A stretch of DNA of 64,000 nt from contig JASSKH010000021.1 of assembly GCA_031763025.1 (NCBI GenBank), positions 10,810,776-10,874,775 of the forward strand, written 5' to 3'. The notes beneath the pieces were generated by a model. The model did no database searches. It was given only the letters and a program-made list of their open reading frames with translations, and was not told the DNA's origin. This DNA comes from Macrocystis pyrifera (lineage: Eukaryota > Sar > Phaeophyceae > Laminariales > Laminariaceae). How positions within the stretch are numbered: the stretch's first letter is position 1; every line of letters begins with the position of its first letter. Position numbers and translations under genes: made by a program. Positions 12,401 through 21,310 of this stretch are shown here, in pieces.

Positions 12401-13622
12401 CTATGATGCACCCCGTGGAGATATAATATATATAACGAAAAGTGCGACATTCTAGCGCGGCCGTCCATCGGAGGCGTGTGTGCCTCAAAGGGGTAGCACT
12501 CAAAGTTTATGAGGCATTCATATTCACTTCAGAACCCCTAGTATCTAAAAACGGATTTAGAAAAAAGCTACGGGTGTATCCCGATGACCAATCCCTTAGC
12601 CCACACCTGGTACTAAGTATTGGTATATCACGAATAATAGTGGTATTGTATAACACTGATAATGCGGTATTCCGATTATATTGGGTTAGGGAACCCGGAC
12701 TGTCTGCTGTTTTTTCGCCGATAAAGTGATATCCCTATCGCGGCCAGCGTCATTGCAGAACATGCAGAACATGACCGTACCCCCCCCCCCCCCCGTGCGC
12801 TATGCATGATATGATCACATAACGTCGTGTGGGAATGTTCTCTTGCATTGCACCTAGGCGAGGCTATTGCGCGAAGTCCAAGAAGAGGCCCTAGTCCTCC
12901 AACGGGAAACGAGGACGACGAGTACGGGAAGCAAGCCGCGCTCACCCTCTTGGAAAAGTGAAGAATCCGAGCCCTTGCGAAGCGCAACGAGCACGAGAAT
13001 AACATCTCCGTCTACCGAGGATAGAAGCCGCCACGATCCATCAACAACAGCATCATCATCCCGTACGAGTGGCGGCAGAAGGATGCTACTGCCGGAGCCG
13101 TCCGAGTCGAACCCCGGTGCGGCGTGCGACTCGGCACTCGCTAAATCTTCGCTTTCCACTATTGCTGTTGGCACTCGTACTGGGCGGGAGATCAGTAGAG
13201 ACGAGGATGGAAACGGGTGTTTCTTTAACGCCCCCCTGAGCGGGGAAACCCGGGGTGATGACTCCCTCCACAGGAGAGATAGCCACGATAATACTCGTAT
13301 TGGTGTGGGGAGTGACAACGACACCCACACATACTCACCGCACAGCCAAACACGGGAGGACCTAGCAGAACACGCCAAAAATAGAAAAGTTGCGAAGCAA
13401 AATGGAACCGATAGTAATGCGGCCGGTTCGGCCGCAGGGGGGGTACTACCACCTTGGGCAGGCAGACAGAGCGAGGGGGGGGCAACGGAGGAGGAGGGGG
13501 GGGGGTCGGCGTATTCGGCTCCTGTTTTGCCGAGTGGTTGGGAAGCTATAGTAGCCGATGACGACGGCACTATTTTCTACCACCACATCGCCTCCGGGGT
13601 GACGCAGTGGGAAATACCGTAG
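495..13622 (+). CDS. TPR and WW domain protein, seven exons
   Basis: Role unknown; the parts suggest a protein-interaction scaffold. Exons: 495-601, 1824-1941, 3145-3291, 6945-7100, 8137-8226, 8632-8718, 12858-13622. All junctions are GT/AG and the phases agree (one phase 2, then all phase 0), giving 489 residues. Residues about 20-75 and 125-185 carry tetratricopeptide helices (KDYGRARLLYRKAL; SWHNYAAC; FHGATERYLEAIERDP). About 205-260 is charged and coiled-coil-like, with ALKIQ at the exon 6/7 junction recalling an IQ motif. About 260-455 is Ser/Thr/Gly-rich and probably disordered. The last 31 residues are a WW domain (LPSGWE, FYHH, second Trp in TQWEIP), a family that binds proline-rich peptides. 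Exon 1 is the weakest call: its ATG follows the minisatellite, and its last codon completes in frame inside a TPR helix. The TAG stop sits where the downstream copies read CAG, so the tail may once have been longer. Further exons in the 4.1-kb last intron cannot be excluded. Confidence 0.68.
680..765. repeat. Degenerate telomere-like CCCTAA/CCCGAACCT stretch
   Basis: Inside intron 1 of the TPR/WW gene. Two clean CCTAACCCTAACC units decay into CCCTAAC, CCCGAACCT and CAACCCGAACCT variants. This is too short and mixed to be a real telomere; it is an interstitial relic or a simple-sequence drift product. Around it, 602-680 and 765-1240 show nothing recognisable. Confidence 0.55.
1243..1545 (+). 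repeat. Three decayed copies of the exon 2 acceptor edge
   Basis: Copies at about 1243-1290, 1391-1456 and 1480-1545 resemble the real junction at 1781-1845. Shared landmarks in order are CGGTG(T/C)TG, then TTTCG(G)CAA, then CGCAG followed by AAAGG or TAAGG. AG is kept at each (near 1271, 1439 and 1523), so each is a potential decoy acceptor. The real exon starts after AG at 1823. Confidence 0.6.
2603..3112 (+). repeat. Minisatellite made of copies of the exon 3 acceptor edge
   Basis: About nine units of roughly 55-65 bp. Each carries a block like GAGAACATCACGAAGNTTATT, usually preceded by CAG or CAGGA. The real exon 3 starts at 3145 with AG, then GACGAGAACATGACCAGCAT, which is the same block. 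Several units keep the AG (GCACAG, GAAACAG and AATGCAG, each before GA). Bases 1942-2600 show nothing else recognisable. Confidence 0.65.
4199..4310. mobile_element. MITE with TTACGGGGG termini and TA target duplication, copy 1
   Basis: About 110 bp with near-perfect inverted ends, TTACGGGGGACCATAGTAA and its complement, flanked by TA on both sides. The middle is AT-rich with CCTATTTTTACT. It has no coding capacity. TA duplications and short inverted ends fit a Stowaway/Tc1-mariner-type non-autonomous element. Eight copies lie in the window. Confidence 0.85.
4748..4953. mobile_element. Small inverted-repeat element with CACAGGTGG ends, copy 1
   Basis: About 205 bp. The left end CACAGGTGGCGAGGACC and the right end GGTCCCGGCCACCTGTG are inverted repeats of roughly 40 bp, followed inward by CTCTCCCTTG and GTGGGCG-like blocks. 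A second copy at 15794-15957 shares both ends and the middle (GCACACC, GATTGAGAGG, TTACGCCCAC). No coding capacity. Confidence 0.6.
5795..5992 (+). repeat. Direct duplication of about 96 bp, two units
   Basis: Both units run AGCTAAGC(T/C)CGATACACA, CCGATCCCAAACTA, GGTACACCTG(G/A)CGGATGACGC and CGACGATGCATGCTAATAT-like. They lie in intron 3 of the TPR/WW gene. A smaller 48-bp duplication with CCAATTGGAACGAAG lies at 6452-6550. The rest of 5000-5680 and 6150-6940 is unremarkable. Confidence 0.75.
7435..7612. repeat. Cytosine-rich simple sequence in intron 4
   Basis: A run of CCCACAC, CCAACCCC and CACCCTC variants with no unit longer than a few bases. Its complement is strongly G-rich and could form quadruplexes. 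Beyond it, 7101-7435 and 7612-8136 show nothing I recognise apart from the acceptor at 8135-8136. Confidence 0.75.
8325..8475. repeat. Polypyrimidine (CCT/CTT) tract in intron 5
   Basis: Nearly pure C/T for about 150 bases on the + strand, including a run of ten C. It fills most of the 405-bp intron 5 of the TPR/WW gene. The apparent Leu/Pro/Ser-rich frames here are artefacts of composition. Confidence 0.8.
9205..9965 (+). repeat. Tandem array, period about 70-75 bp, about 11 copies
   Basis: The unit contains AATAACTAGTCGGCGACTTA, TAGTCAGCCAACTC, CAGCCCTACTAATCATGG and AACCTACCTAGCCAA. Divergence between units is 10-20 percent by eye, with small indels. It sits in the 4.1-kb intron 6 of the TPR/WW gene, with no open frame. 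Unlike the other intron arrays it does not resemble a neighbouring exon edge. Confidence 0.85.
10175..10470 (+). repeat. Dispersed GATCATGATCTAGATC-rich repeat, one copy
   Basis: About 300 bp. Landmarks are ATAATCTAGCTCATGTT, GCCGGGTG, ATCTGCA, TGATCTATCTG and AGATGAT. Related copies lie near 24920-25160, 29380-29710, 31500-31740 (opposite strand), 47310-47400, 49435-49700 (opposite strand), 51060-51550 and 53180-53230. No coding capacity and no clear ends, so the class is unknown. A short TAGGGTTAGGGTTAG piece lies inside at about 10331. The rest of 10470-12857 shows nothing further that I recognise. Confidence 0.7.
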
Positions 13623-14440
13623 CAGCAGGCGCGAGAGGGCGCGAGAGCTGCTTAACGATGCTTCTGAATGATTCGGGTGATCAAACGTTGAAGCTCATGC
13701 TGATGCACATTGTCGGGTGGCAAACGCAACAACAACGATCCTGACGTTCATAAACCCGTCGCAGAATTTGAATAAACATGAAACAATTAGCTCCTGACTA
13801 TGGCCCCGCCTTCTCCCACCATGTCGCCTCTGGCGCTTCGCAGTGGGAGGTATACCTCATCAGTAGTGAGAGAGCACGAAAACTGCGTGATGGTGCTGTT
13901 GAAAAATACGCGGGGGGGGGGGGGTGGTACAACGTCACGAAAACCGCTGATGTATTTGGCCCCCCTTTCTACCACCACATTTCCCCAGGGTAATGCAGTG
14001 TGAGGTACCGCAGGAGCAGGCGCGAGAGAACACGGGAACTGCTGAAGGATGGTTATGATGTTGACTACCAAACCCGCGGCAGGATTTGGTACAAAGTAAA
14101 CAGGTAGGTGGTAACGATGGCCCCGCTTTCTACCACCACATTGCCTCCGAGGCAACGCGGTGGGAGGCACTGCAACAGGAGCAAGAGAGCATAGAACCTG
14201 CTTGACGGTGATACTTGACTATTACGGAGGTCCATAGTTAATAGGACCTATGGTATACATAAAAACATATATGTTTTCCTATTTTTACAAACAAAATTTG
14301 GTCCCATTAACTATGGACCCCCGTAATAATACGTAGCAGGGTTTGATGCAACGCCACAAAACAGCTGATGATGATGGTACCGCTTTTCTACCATCGCATC
14401 GTCTCCGGAGTCACGTGGTGGGGGTTACTTCCACAAACAA
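13623..14440 (+). pseudogene. Four decayed WW-domain copies downstream of the WW exon
   Basis: The end of the intact WW exon (13527-13619) is repeated at about 13790-13852, 13945-14008, 14095-14178 and 14361-14440. Each keeps the stretch coding (F/S)YHH(I/V)xSGxxxW(E), and copies 3 and 4 also keep the following CAGGAGCAGGCGCGAGAG-like tail. Frames are broken by stops and shifts, and spacing is uneven. A MITE (14222-14326) lies between copies 4 and 5 counting the intact one as 1. They read as fossil duplications of the exon end rather than working domains. Confidence 0.7.
14222..14326. mobile_element. TTACGGGGG MITE, copy 2
   Basis: About 105 bp, TTACGGAGGTCCATAG to CTATGGACCCCCGTAA, flanked by TA. 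It is inserted among the degenerate WW copies, so it arrived after those duplications. Confidence 0.85.
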
Positions 14441-15790
14441 TAATGAGAGGGTACGGGAGCCGCATCGCTCTTCTAGCACACCGTTGATTGTTTACAAGCC
14501 ATTTCCCAAGTACATGGGATACGCTAGATCTGAATCTTCAACCCCAGCTTTTCTTTAACAGGAATGGGTGTCACACAAATTTTAGTGTGCTCGTATCAAG
14601 CCATTTGGCCTCTCTTGGCCTCTCTTGAAACAGTACCTGGGACTACAGTACTTGAACTAGTATTTCTCTGAAACCGATATTTCTCAAACTGTGACCCCCA
14701 CTGCTGTGGTTTGTTCAAAAGCGCATGCAGTTTTTTTCCGCAAAGAGGGTACAAAGGGGCACCACCGAGGCGTGTCTCACCCCGTTATACAGGACAGTCA
14801 GGCGTGAAGGGGGGTGCTGATCTATTGGAGAGGCGGCGGGACAACGAGTGAGAGCTATTATAGCAGGCTAGGGTGCCATGGTTAACGCCTCCCTTTCCTT
14901 TTCACTGGTGCTATATGCGGTAGGAGGGGAGCACTTGTTTCGTCCTTCTTTTTAAGCCGCTCAGAGGCACTGGGTCGAGTGAGTCCTCTGTTTCGCTTCG
15001 CAGTCTTATGATTTGGCGATATGCACCGCCATAGGATTGTCTTGTTACGCGTCGCCACCAAAGCACAACCAAGTCCAACTTTGAGTGAGGTTCAAAGCTA
15101 CTCGGGCGAGTGGTCCATCGCGGTAGTGATAATAATGGCCATATACCCTCCCCCCATACCGCAGAACCAGTATTTGGACCCATGCCGAGGTAGAGACGCA
15201 AAGACTTTTGTGGGGCTCCCCGTCTATGCTCGTAGACCTCTACCCGTGGTAGCCAGGGGGCATCGGGGACACTTTACAATCGCAGGTGTCCTCTGTGGGT
15301 ATGGATCTCATGGCGCACATGTGCCAGGTATAGGATACTGCTGTTTCCTGCTTGGGAGCGTCGCGCACAGCACTCGCTTCCCTCTCTGGGCTACTGAAGC
15401 TTTTATATCTACGTTTTAATTGTGTGGGCGAGGGTGATCATCTCCCTCGGGTGCTTCAGCGACTCTGGCCCTCTGAGTCGAGCGTGGTCATCCGGTTCCG
15501 TCCTACATACCTCATGCAAGCAAACGATTTTTCCTCAAAGTTAACGCTTAGGTTTTCTATCGCGAGTAAATCCTATTAAGAAACCACTCAAGCCTCTTGA
15601 CCCCGTTTCTGAAGACGGTTCTTCACCCCTATTCTCGAAGAAGAATATAAACCTCGGTCATCGCGACTCTCAGCCGAAGCTCGCAATCGGACTCGCCTAA
15701 TAATAACAGCAATCTAAGCGCTCCTCTTTCGACTAACGCATCACCATAATCGGCCATCTTTACCGCCAACGTCATGGCCGCTCATCCATT
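14441..15790. other. Intergenic stretch without recognisable features
   Basis: No conserved protein motif, RNA gene or clear repeat on either strand. Open frames up to 132 codons at 15021-15419 lack family motifs and splice context. Confidence 0.6.
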
Positions 15791-15793
15791 CAC

Positions 15794-15957
15794 AGGTGGT
15801 CGGGACTCTCCCTTGTCCAAGGTGGGCGTAAACAAGCTGGTATGGAGACAACGACAAATGCAGCACACCATTAGGCGTACCGAATTGAGAGGTTGTATCC
15901 ACAAGGATTTGTTTACGCCCACATTGTGCAGGAGGGGGGGATCCTGGCCACCTGTGT
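15794..15957. mobile_element. Small inverted-repeat element with CACAGGTGG ends, copy 2
   Basis: About 165 bp. CACAGGTGGTCGGGACTCTC at the left and GGGGATCCTGGCCACCTGTG at the right are inverted repeats. The inner blocks GTGGGCGTAAACAA and TTGTTTACGCCCAC-like extend the ends to about 45 bp. Same family as 4748-4953. Confidence 0.7.
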
Positions 15958-16002
15958 GCTGCATTGCATTGCTGCCTTGATGGAGAAGCATCAGAGCACC
16001 TT

Positions 16003-16269
16003 ACAGGGCCATGTACATTATTGTCATTTTTCGCGACATGCCGTGGCATGCCGTGGCACGACCTGCGGCAAAACTTCCACGGCATACCACGGAATCTTCC
16101 ACGGCATACCACGGAATCTTCCACGGACCCCCACGGCATACCATGGGACCCTAACCCTAACCCTAACCCTAACCCTAACCCTAACCCCAACCCTAATGTT
16201 TTGCCGCAGGTCGTGCCACGGCATGCCACGGCACGCCACGGCAAAAAATGACAATAATGTACATCCCTG
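16003..16269. mobile_element. Foldback element enclosing telomeric CCCTAA repeats
   Basis: The arms at 16003-16073 and 16198-16269 are near-perfect inverted repeats of about 70 bp. The left arm reads outside-in ATGTACATTATTGTCATTTT, then GCCGTGG repeats, then CACGACCTGCGGCAAAAC; the right arm is its complement. Between them lie repeats of CCACGGCATACCACGGAATC (16074-16145) and six CCCTAA units plus two variants (16149-16196). There is no protein coding. The telomeric strand orientation would make the window's left side the centromere-distal side if it were a real end, which it is not. Confidence 0.8.
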
Positions 16270-16499
16270 ACCTTACATAACATTACAGTTGATGTATTCG
16301 ATCCTACCGCTGTTTACAAAAGAAGTACGTCTATTGCGCGGTCGTAGTACAAAGTGTACGCACAAGCGACAACAGTGAAGAATCTCCTATTTTGGCTCAA
16401 GCTTGCGGCTTATCGTGACACCAACGTTGAGCATATGCAATTTCATGTTATTACATATCAATCCAAGACTTAGAGTTTTGTTCCTCGCTGAGCACAAAT

Positions 16500-18040
16500 A
16501 ATCTTTGAGTGAGTTGTGTCGTCCTGGGCCCACCAACTGGATAAAAAAAACTAACTACTCGTCTTTTAGTTTGTTGTTAGCTCTTTGTCTCTACCCTCCT
16601 CTTGTCTTCTTGGCTTTCGTCTGATCTTCTTGAGACGTCTTTAAGTTGGTTCATCAGCTGGACATGTCATAGGACTGATCGTACCCGCAAGCAGCAACGC
16701 TGTCCTCCGGAATCGGGCTGCGCCATGAGCACATGTTTGCTTCGTTTTCCTTTCTTTTTTTTTTCCTTCATCGTTTCTGCTTTCTGTTCCCTCTTCGGAT
16801 TTTTCTTTTTCCTATTCTTTTTTTTCGAGAGTACATTCATATTACCACGGGTATGTTCCTGGTGTTATTTGGTTGCAAGTGATGCGGGATGGTATTTCAC
16901 AGCTCGTTGGTATACCGTTTCCCTTGCGGACTGGTATGATACTGCCCTGAGCACTATCGCGTACTTGTTTCTTATCTCCCAGCGAGCTTTTTTTTTGTGC
17001 AGCCTGTTTTGTGACCACAGGCAGGATTTCAGGGAAGTGTGAAGGTGTTACCAACTGAGGTATAGGGGTAAATGATCGATCGATTACCCAGCCCAGGGAT
17101 CCTTCGGCAAATCAGTAGTAGTTAGTATCCCTCATACGCTTCTCTGCCGGTCGTTTCCCAATTATTGACGTCATGTCGCGTACGTACTGCCGTGCTGTGG
17201 TAAAACTCTGCATACACACTCGAACATAAATCGAAGCACAATGTCATGCTGTTCTCATGTTGCGTGCCGACAGCGGAGAGATTACAAAACGTCCAGCGAT
17301 GTGTCCATACAGAGATCTCAATCGAGATATTTCCAAAGGCGCCGTTTTCGTCTGCTCCCCTCGTTTGCCCCCCTAAGTTGGAGAAAGTATGCTCGGAAAT
17401 TCGACTTATGGTCCTGCGTACAACGAGAAACCAGGTACCAGGGACCAGGGACCAGGAACCAGGTACCAGGTCTCAGGTACCCGTTTAATGCATGTATTGT
17501 TTTTCTGCTCGCCACTTTTTATATTCGCCCTTCTTCTCTCTCTCCCTCTCTCCTCTACTTGTGGTCGCAACTCAGACCCGCGGGCCCATAGCAAATTTTG
17601 GAGCTCTCCACCTCACTACGGTGTATGCCTTGCATTTTTTCCGCGAGGAGACTTCAGCCCTAGCTTCCCTCGTCGACTCGCGTCCAATTGGTACACGGTA
17701 AGTATTATAGGTTACAAACAGTAGCCACCAGAAATAAAAGGAAATTTGATATTCCAACAACCCTACTTACCAAACGACGTGTGATCTAGTGTACCAGGTA
17801 TGTATTACAGTATATATATATATCATATGCCAGGTACTGGTATACGATAGATGGTGCCTGGTACACGATAGACGGTAGACGGTAGACGATAGAACAGAGG
17901 GGAAGACGCTGCAACCTTTGTTGTGCTTGATGTTTTGTTTCTGCAGCACTGTATCTACCCGGATGGTATATACGTATTAATAATAGAATCCCTTTCTCTC
18001 TACCTTTGCCTGCGTACATCCGTCCGCATTCGCCTCGATA
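16500..18040. other. Intergenic T-rich and simple-repeat stretch
   Basis: Poly(T)-rich 16740-16840; ACCAGGTACCAGGGACCAGG repeats at 17428-17480; a TA run at about 17815; and GTAGACGGTAGACGATAG units at 17865-17895. No coding signal on either strand; the open frames here are composition-driven. Confidence 0.6.
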
Positions 18041-20540
18041 TCTTCAGCCGCTGCATGTAGCGCTCCTTTGCTGTCGCTGGCTAGGGTGTATACAAGTACA
18101 TAGAGAGTCGGAAGCTGGGCGCCGTCCTCCCGGCAAGTGCTTGTCTCCGGAGTCGTGCGTCTGCTGTATGTTGCACTTGGACACCGAAACAACATCAACA
18201 ACGCACCAACCAACAACCACCAGCAGCAAAATCTAAAGATCTTCTACCACGTACAACAGCAGTACATGTCTCGCCATCTCGTCAAAGCGACAAATACTTT
18301 AGAACTGCCACGGCGCTTCTGTCCTGTGACGCTCGTGTCTAAGGTCGGGGAGTGAGCGGCATCGTCTGGCCAAGTGCTTGCTTACGGGGGTCTGGGCCTG
18401 CTTTGTGCTGTATGCTGAAACACAAGAAGGAAGAAGAACATCAACACAGCAGCAGCAGCTGCAGCACGAGTAGCGATAAAATATCGGAAATCTCGTCAAC
18501 CAAAGAGGCGCCAACATTGAACCGCGGCGCTTCTGGGCTGCCACACTGTCATGTTATCACGGCAAGGATGTGTGGGAGGTCAAAGGACAAAAATCAGAGG
18601 CTGGAGGGCGCCCTCTGAAGTACGTTTGTGCCTCTGCGGTGGGCATTGTGGTGGTCGGGGGACATTCAGGGTACATCCCCCGAGTATTTTACGTGGATAT
18701 GGATCTTGCGGCGGGTATTCAAGCTAGCGGTACACTCTCTTCGAAACGAAACGGACAACCTCTGGAACAACAAACAACCGTCAAAATGTCAGACCGTCAA
18801 CAAGTAAATTACTTGACCCGGGCAGCATCCAGGGGAGCCGCTGGACTATATCTTTGACAAGGAATTACATATAGAATACCCGCGTTCGGTTTATCACACA
18901 ATACTTGTAAAATTCGGTAAAAAATGGAATATAGACGAGGCGTATTACGCAGCTTGCAACTATGTTGAGTATCAACTATTTAATCAGTCGAACTCACAGC
19001 TGACGTATTTCAAAATTTATAAAAAAAATACTTGAAAAATTCGGTAAAAATGGAATATAGACAAGCCGTATTACGCAGCTTGCAAAGTTGAGTATCACAA
19101 CTATAATATTTAATCAGTCGAACTCACAGCCGACGTATTTCAAAAAAAAAAAAAAAAAAAAAGCAAAAAAGCGGCATCAATCCTGACGACAACAAGCACG
19201 ATATTTGGTATATTCCTACAGGATAGGCCTGGTCCCCGTGACTTCCCACGGGACGTACCATGGATTCCCAGGGGACTTGTCATGGGTCCCCATGAGGCTT
19301 CCCCCATGCTTCCCACATAGGAATCCCCTTGGGACCCCCCATGCCGTGGAATTTCACCCGCTACATCATCCGTACAAAATCCGATATAGTGTGATGCTCA
19401 TAGGGAGCCCAGCAAAAGTGCAAGAACGTGACTCACATTGCCCCCTGTAGCAACCCGACCCTCCCCTTCCTGCTGTGTGTTGCATTGCTGCGAAGCTGGG
19501 GGGAGCGTCGGGGTGCCCTTTACAACAAACCTAACGTGGTGCGTTCGGTACGTAATTGTTTTGTAGCCAGGGGCTACTACTACTGTATATATACTGTAGA
19601 CTCCAGGGAATAAGCTAGTGATACTACAGCAGTGATGTGAGAGCATAGTCATAATACGGCAGGCGATGAGAAGTAATAAGGAGGTGGGTACAAGAGTACT
19701 TCGATCTTTACTCTGTGTTGGATGCTGCTTTATTATATGTTCACCTGTCTCCTGTCTTGCGTCCGTTCGTCTGCATTCATTCGCGTCAGTATACGATCTC
19801 CAACCGCTGCAGGCAGTTACTTCTGTTCTTCCACGCTATATTTGACGAGGGCGTGTAGGAGGTCGGAGACTGGGCGGCGTCTTTCGGCAAGAGCTTGTCT
19901 CCATAATTTATTTTTTTTATAAATTTTGAAATACGTAATTTTTTTTTTTATAAATTTTGAAATACGTCAGCTGTGAGTTCGACTGATTAAATAGTTGATA
20001 CTCAACTTTGCAATTGTGGCCATGCACGCTTGCTGCATGCTTCCTTCCGAAACCACAACAGCAAGCAGCAGCAGCTATTATTTCAACAAAAATAGAAAAA
20101 AAATATCGCAGATCCAAAGATCACGTCAAAGTTACATTTTGAACTGTTGTGGCGCTTCCGTGCTGCCACGCTGCTATGTACGCCGAGGACGTGTTCAACG
20201 CCGGAGGATGAGCGGCGTCCTCTCGGCAAAGGCTCCGGAGTTCTGCGCCTGCGGTATGTTGTCTACTGTATGCCGACTCCAACAACTGCGGCAGCAGCAG
20301 CAGGAGCAGCAGGAGCAGCACCGGCAGCAACAGCAGACAAATGTCAAAGATCTCGTCAGAACTACTGTAAAACGGCACCCATTTTGAACCGTGGCACTTC
20401 TGTGCTGTGACCTGTGACGCTGTCGTGGCAAGGCTATGCAGGAGGTCAGAGGGGGGGCGGCATGCTCTGCATGTACCTGCCGGCAGGTCTCCGCGGCTCT
20501 GCGCCTACTGCATGGCTGTGGCTGCAGGATGATGTCAGTT
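18040..20540. repeat. CAG-rich tandem units of about 230-250 bp, interleaved with a short repeat
   Basis: Units begin near GGCGTCCTC(C/T)CGGCAAG and run through GTCTCCGG, a tract of CAG or CAACAA triplets, TCTCGTCA and TTGAACCG(C/T)GGC(G/A)CTTCTG, to a GCAAGG(C/A)TGT end. They are seen near 18110-18345, 18345-18600, 19850-19900, 20110-20220 and 20215-20460. Between them a second repeat (TTGAGTATCAACTATTTAAT, CAGTCGAACTCACAGC, GACGTATTTCAAA) occurs at about 18960-19030 and 19080-19155, and in reverse at 19925-20010 and 28285-28350. No coding call. Confidence 0.65.
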
Positions 20541-20736
20541 TGCGCCTATTCTTACATGCGTACACGAATAAACAAGAACAAACAACAGCTATGTATCATG
20601 CACCCAAACGTCACACCTACTTTTTATTTTTACGTTAAATCGTTAAATCTTTCGAAGCGGCACGAATCTCGCCGACAGCAACTTGCACGATCTTTGGGAT
20701 GTGGGATATATACCTGGAGCCAGTGTACACCACTAC

Positions 20737-20801
20737 GTCCGTAAATGTAAGGACCACTTTAAATCAATATTATTGACAAATCGATTATTACATTTCCGTC
20801 T
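20737..20801. mobile_element. Tiny hairpin element with GTCCGTAAATGTAA ends
   Basis: About 65 bp. The ends GTCCGTAAATGTAAGGACC and ATTACATTTCCGTC are inverted repeats. A second copy lies at about 63836-63904. A short MITE is the simplest reading; target duplications are unclear. Confidence 0.5.
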
Positions 20802-21310
20802 TTATTGGTACATCTTCCAGTCTATTTTCAATGTGTATAAGTTTTATCACCGCAAAAGCTTCGTCTTGTTCTGAACACCGGGAACAGCCCCAGAATAGTC
20901 TTGCATCACGACGAGGTACATACCGTCCGTATATGCTTGCTTGCGGCCACCCGCCATCAGGAATCAAGCCAAGCTCCGGACCTGCATGGCAACCATAGCA
21001 CAGATAGCACCTTCCCTCCCATCCGGCCCGCGCCACGTCAAAAAAAAAGCATCCTGCCCCGGCCTGCTCTAACATCCTGTACCTGCGAGAGAGCAGTGTG
21101 CCGGTCCCCTTCCAGATAAGTATTGCTATCGTATCGTACGCTACTACTGCTGCTTGCTACAGTACATACGAGAGGACAAGCGGGCAAGTCGACAGCAGCA
21201 CGTAGTAGGCCGATCGCTCGGAGGTCCTACGCGCTCGCCCGTATCGCGTTTTACGCCAGCCGCTGTCGTGGCGTCCGGGGCAGGTTTTGTCATCGAAAAA
21301 AGCTGCATCT

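Noticed and set aside
12854..13570. 238-codon open frame on the minus strand
   Set aside because: It is the antisense of the TPR/WW gene's last exon; the + strand encodes a clear WW domain in a splice-compatible frame.
16149..16196. True chromosome end
   Set aside because: Telomeric repeats are only about 48 bases long, sit between inverted arms and continue into ordinary sequence.
16602..17042. 146-codon + frame with hydrophobic segments
   Set aside because: Phe/Leu-rich because of poly(T); no family motif or splice context.
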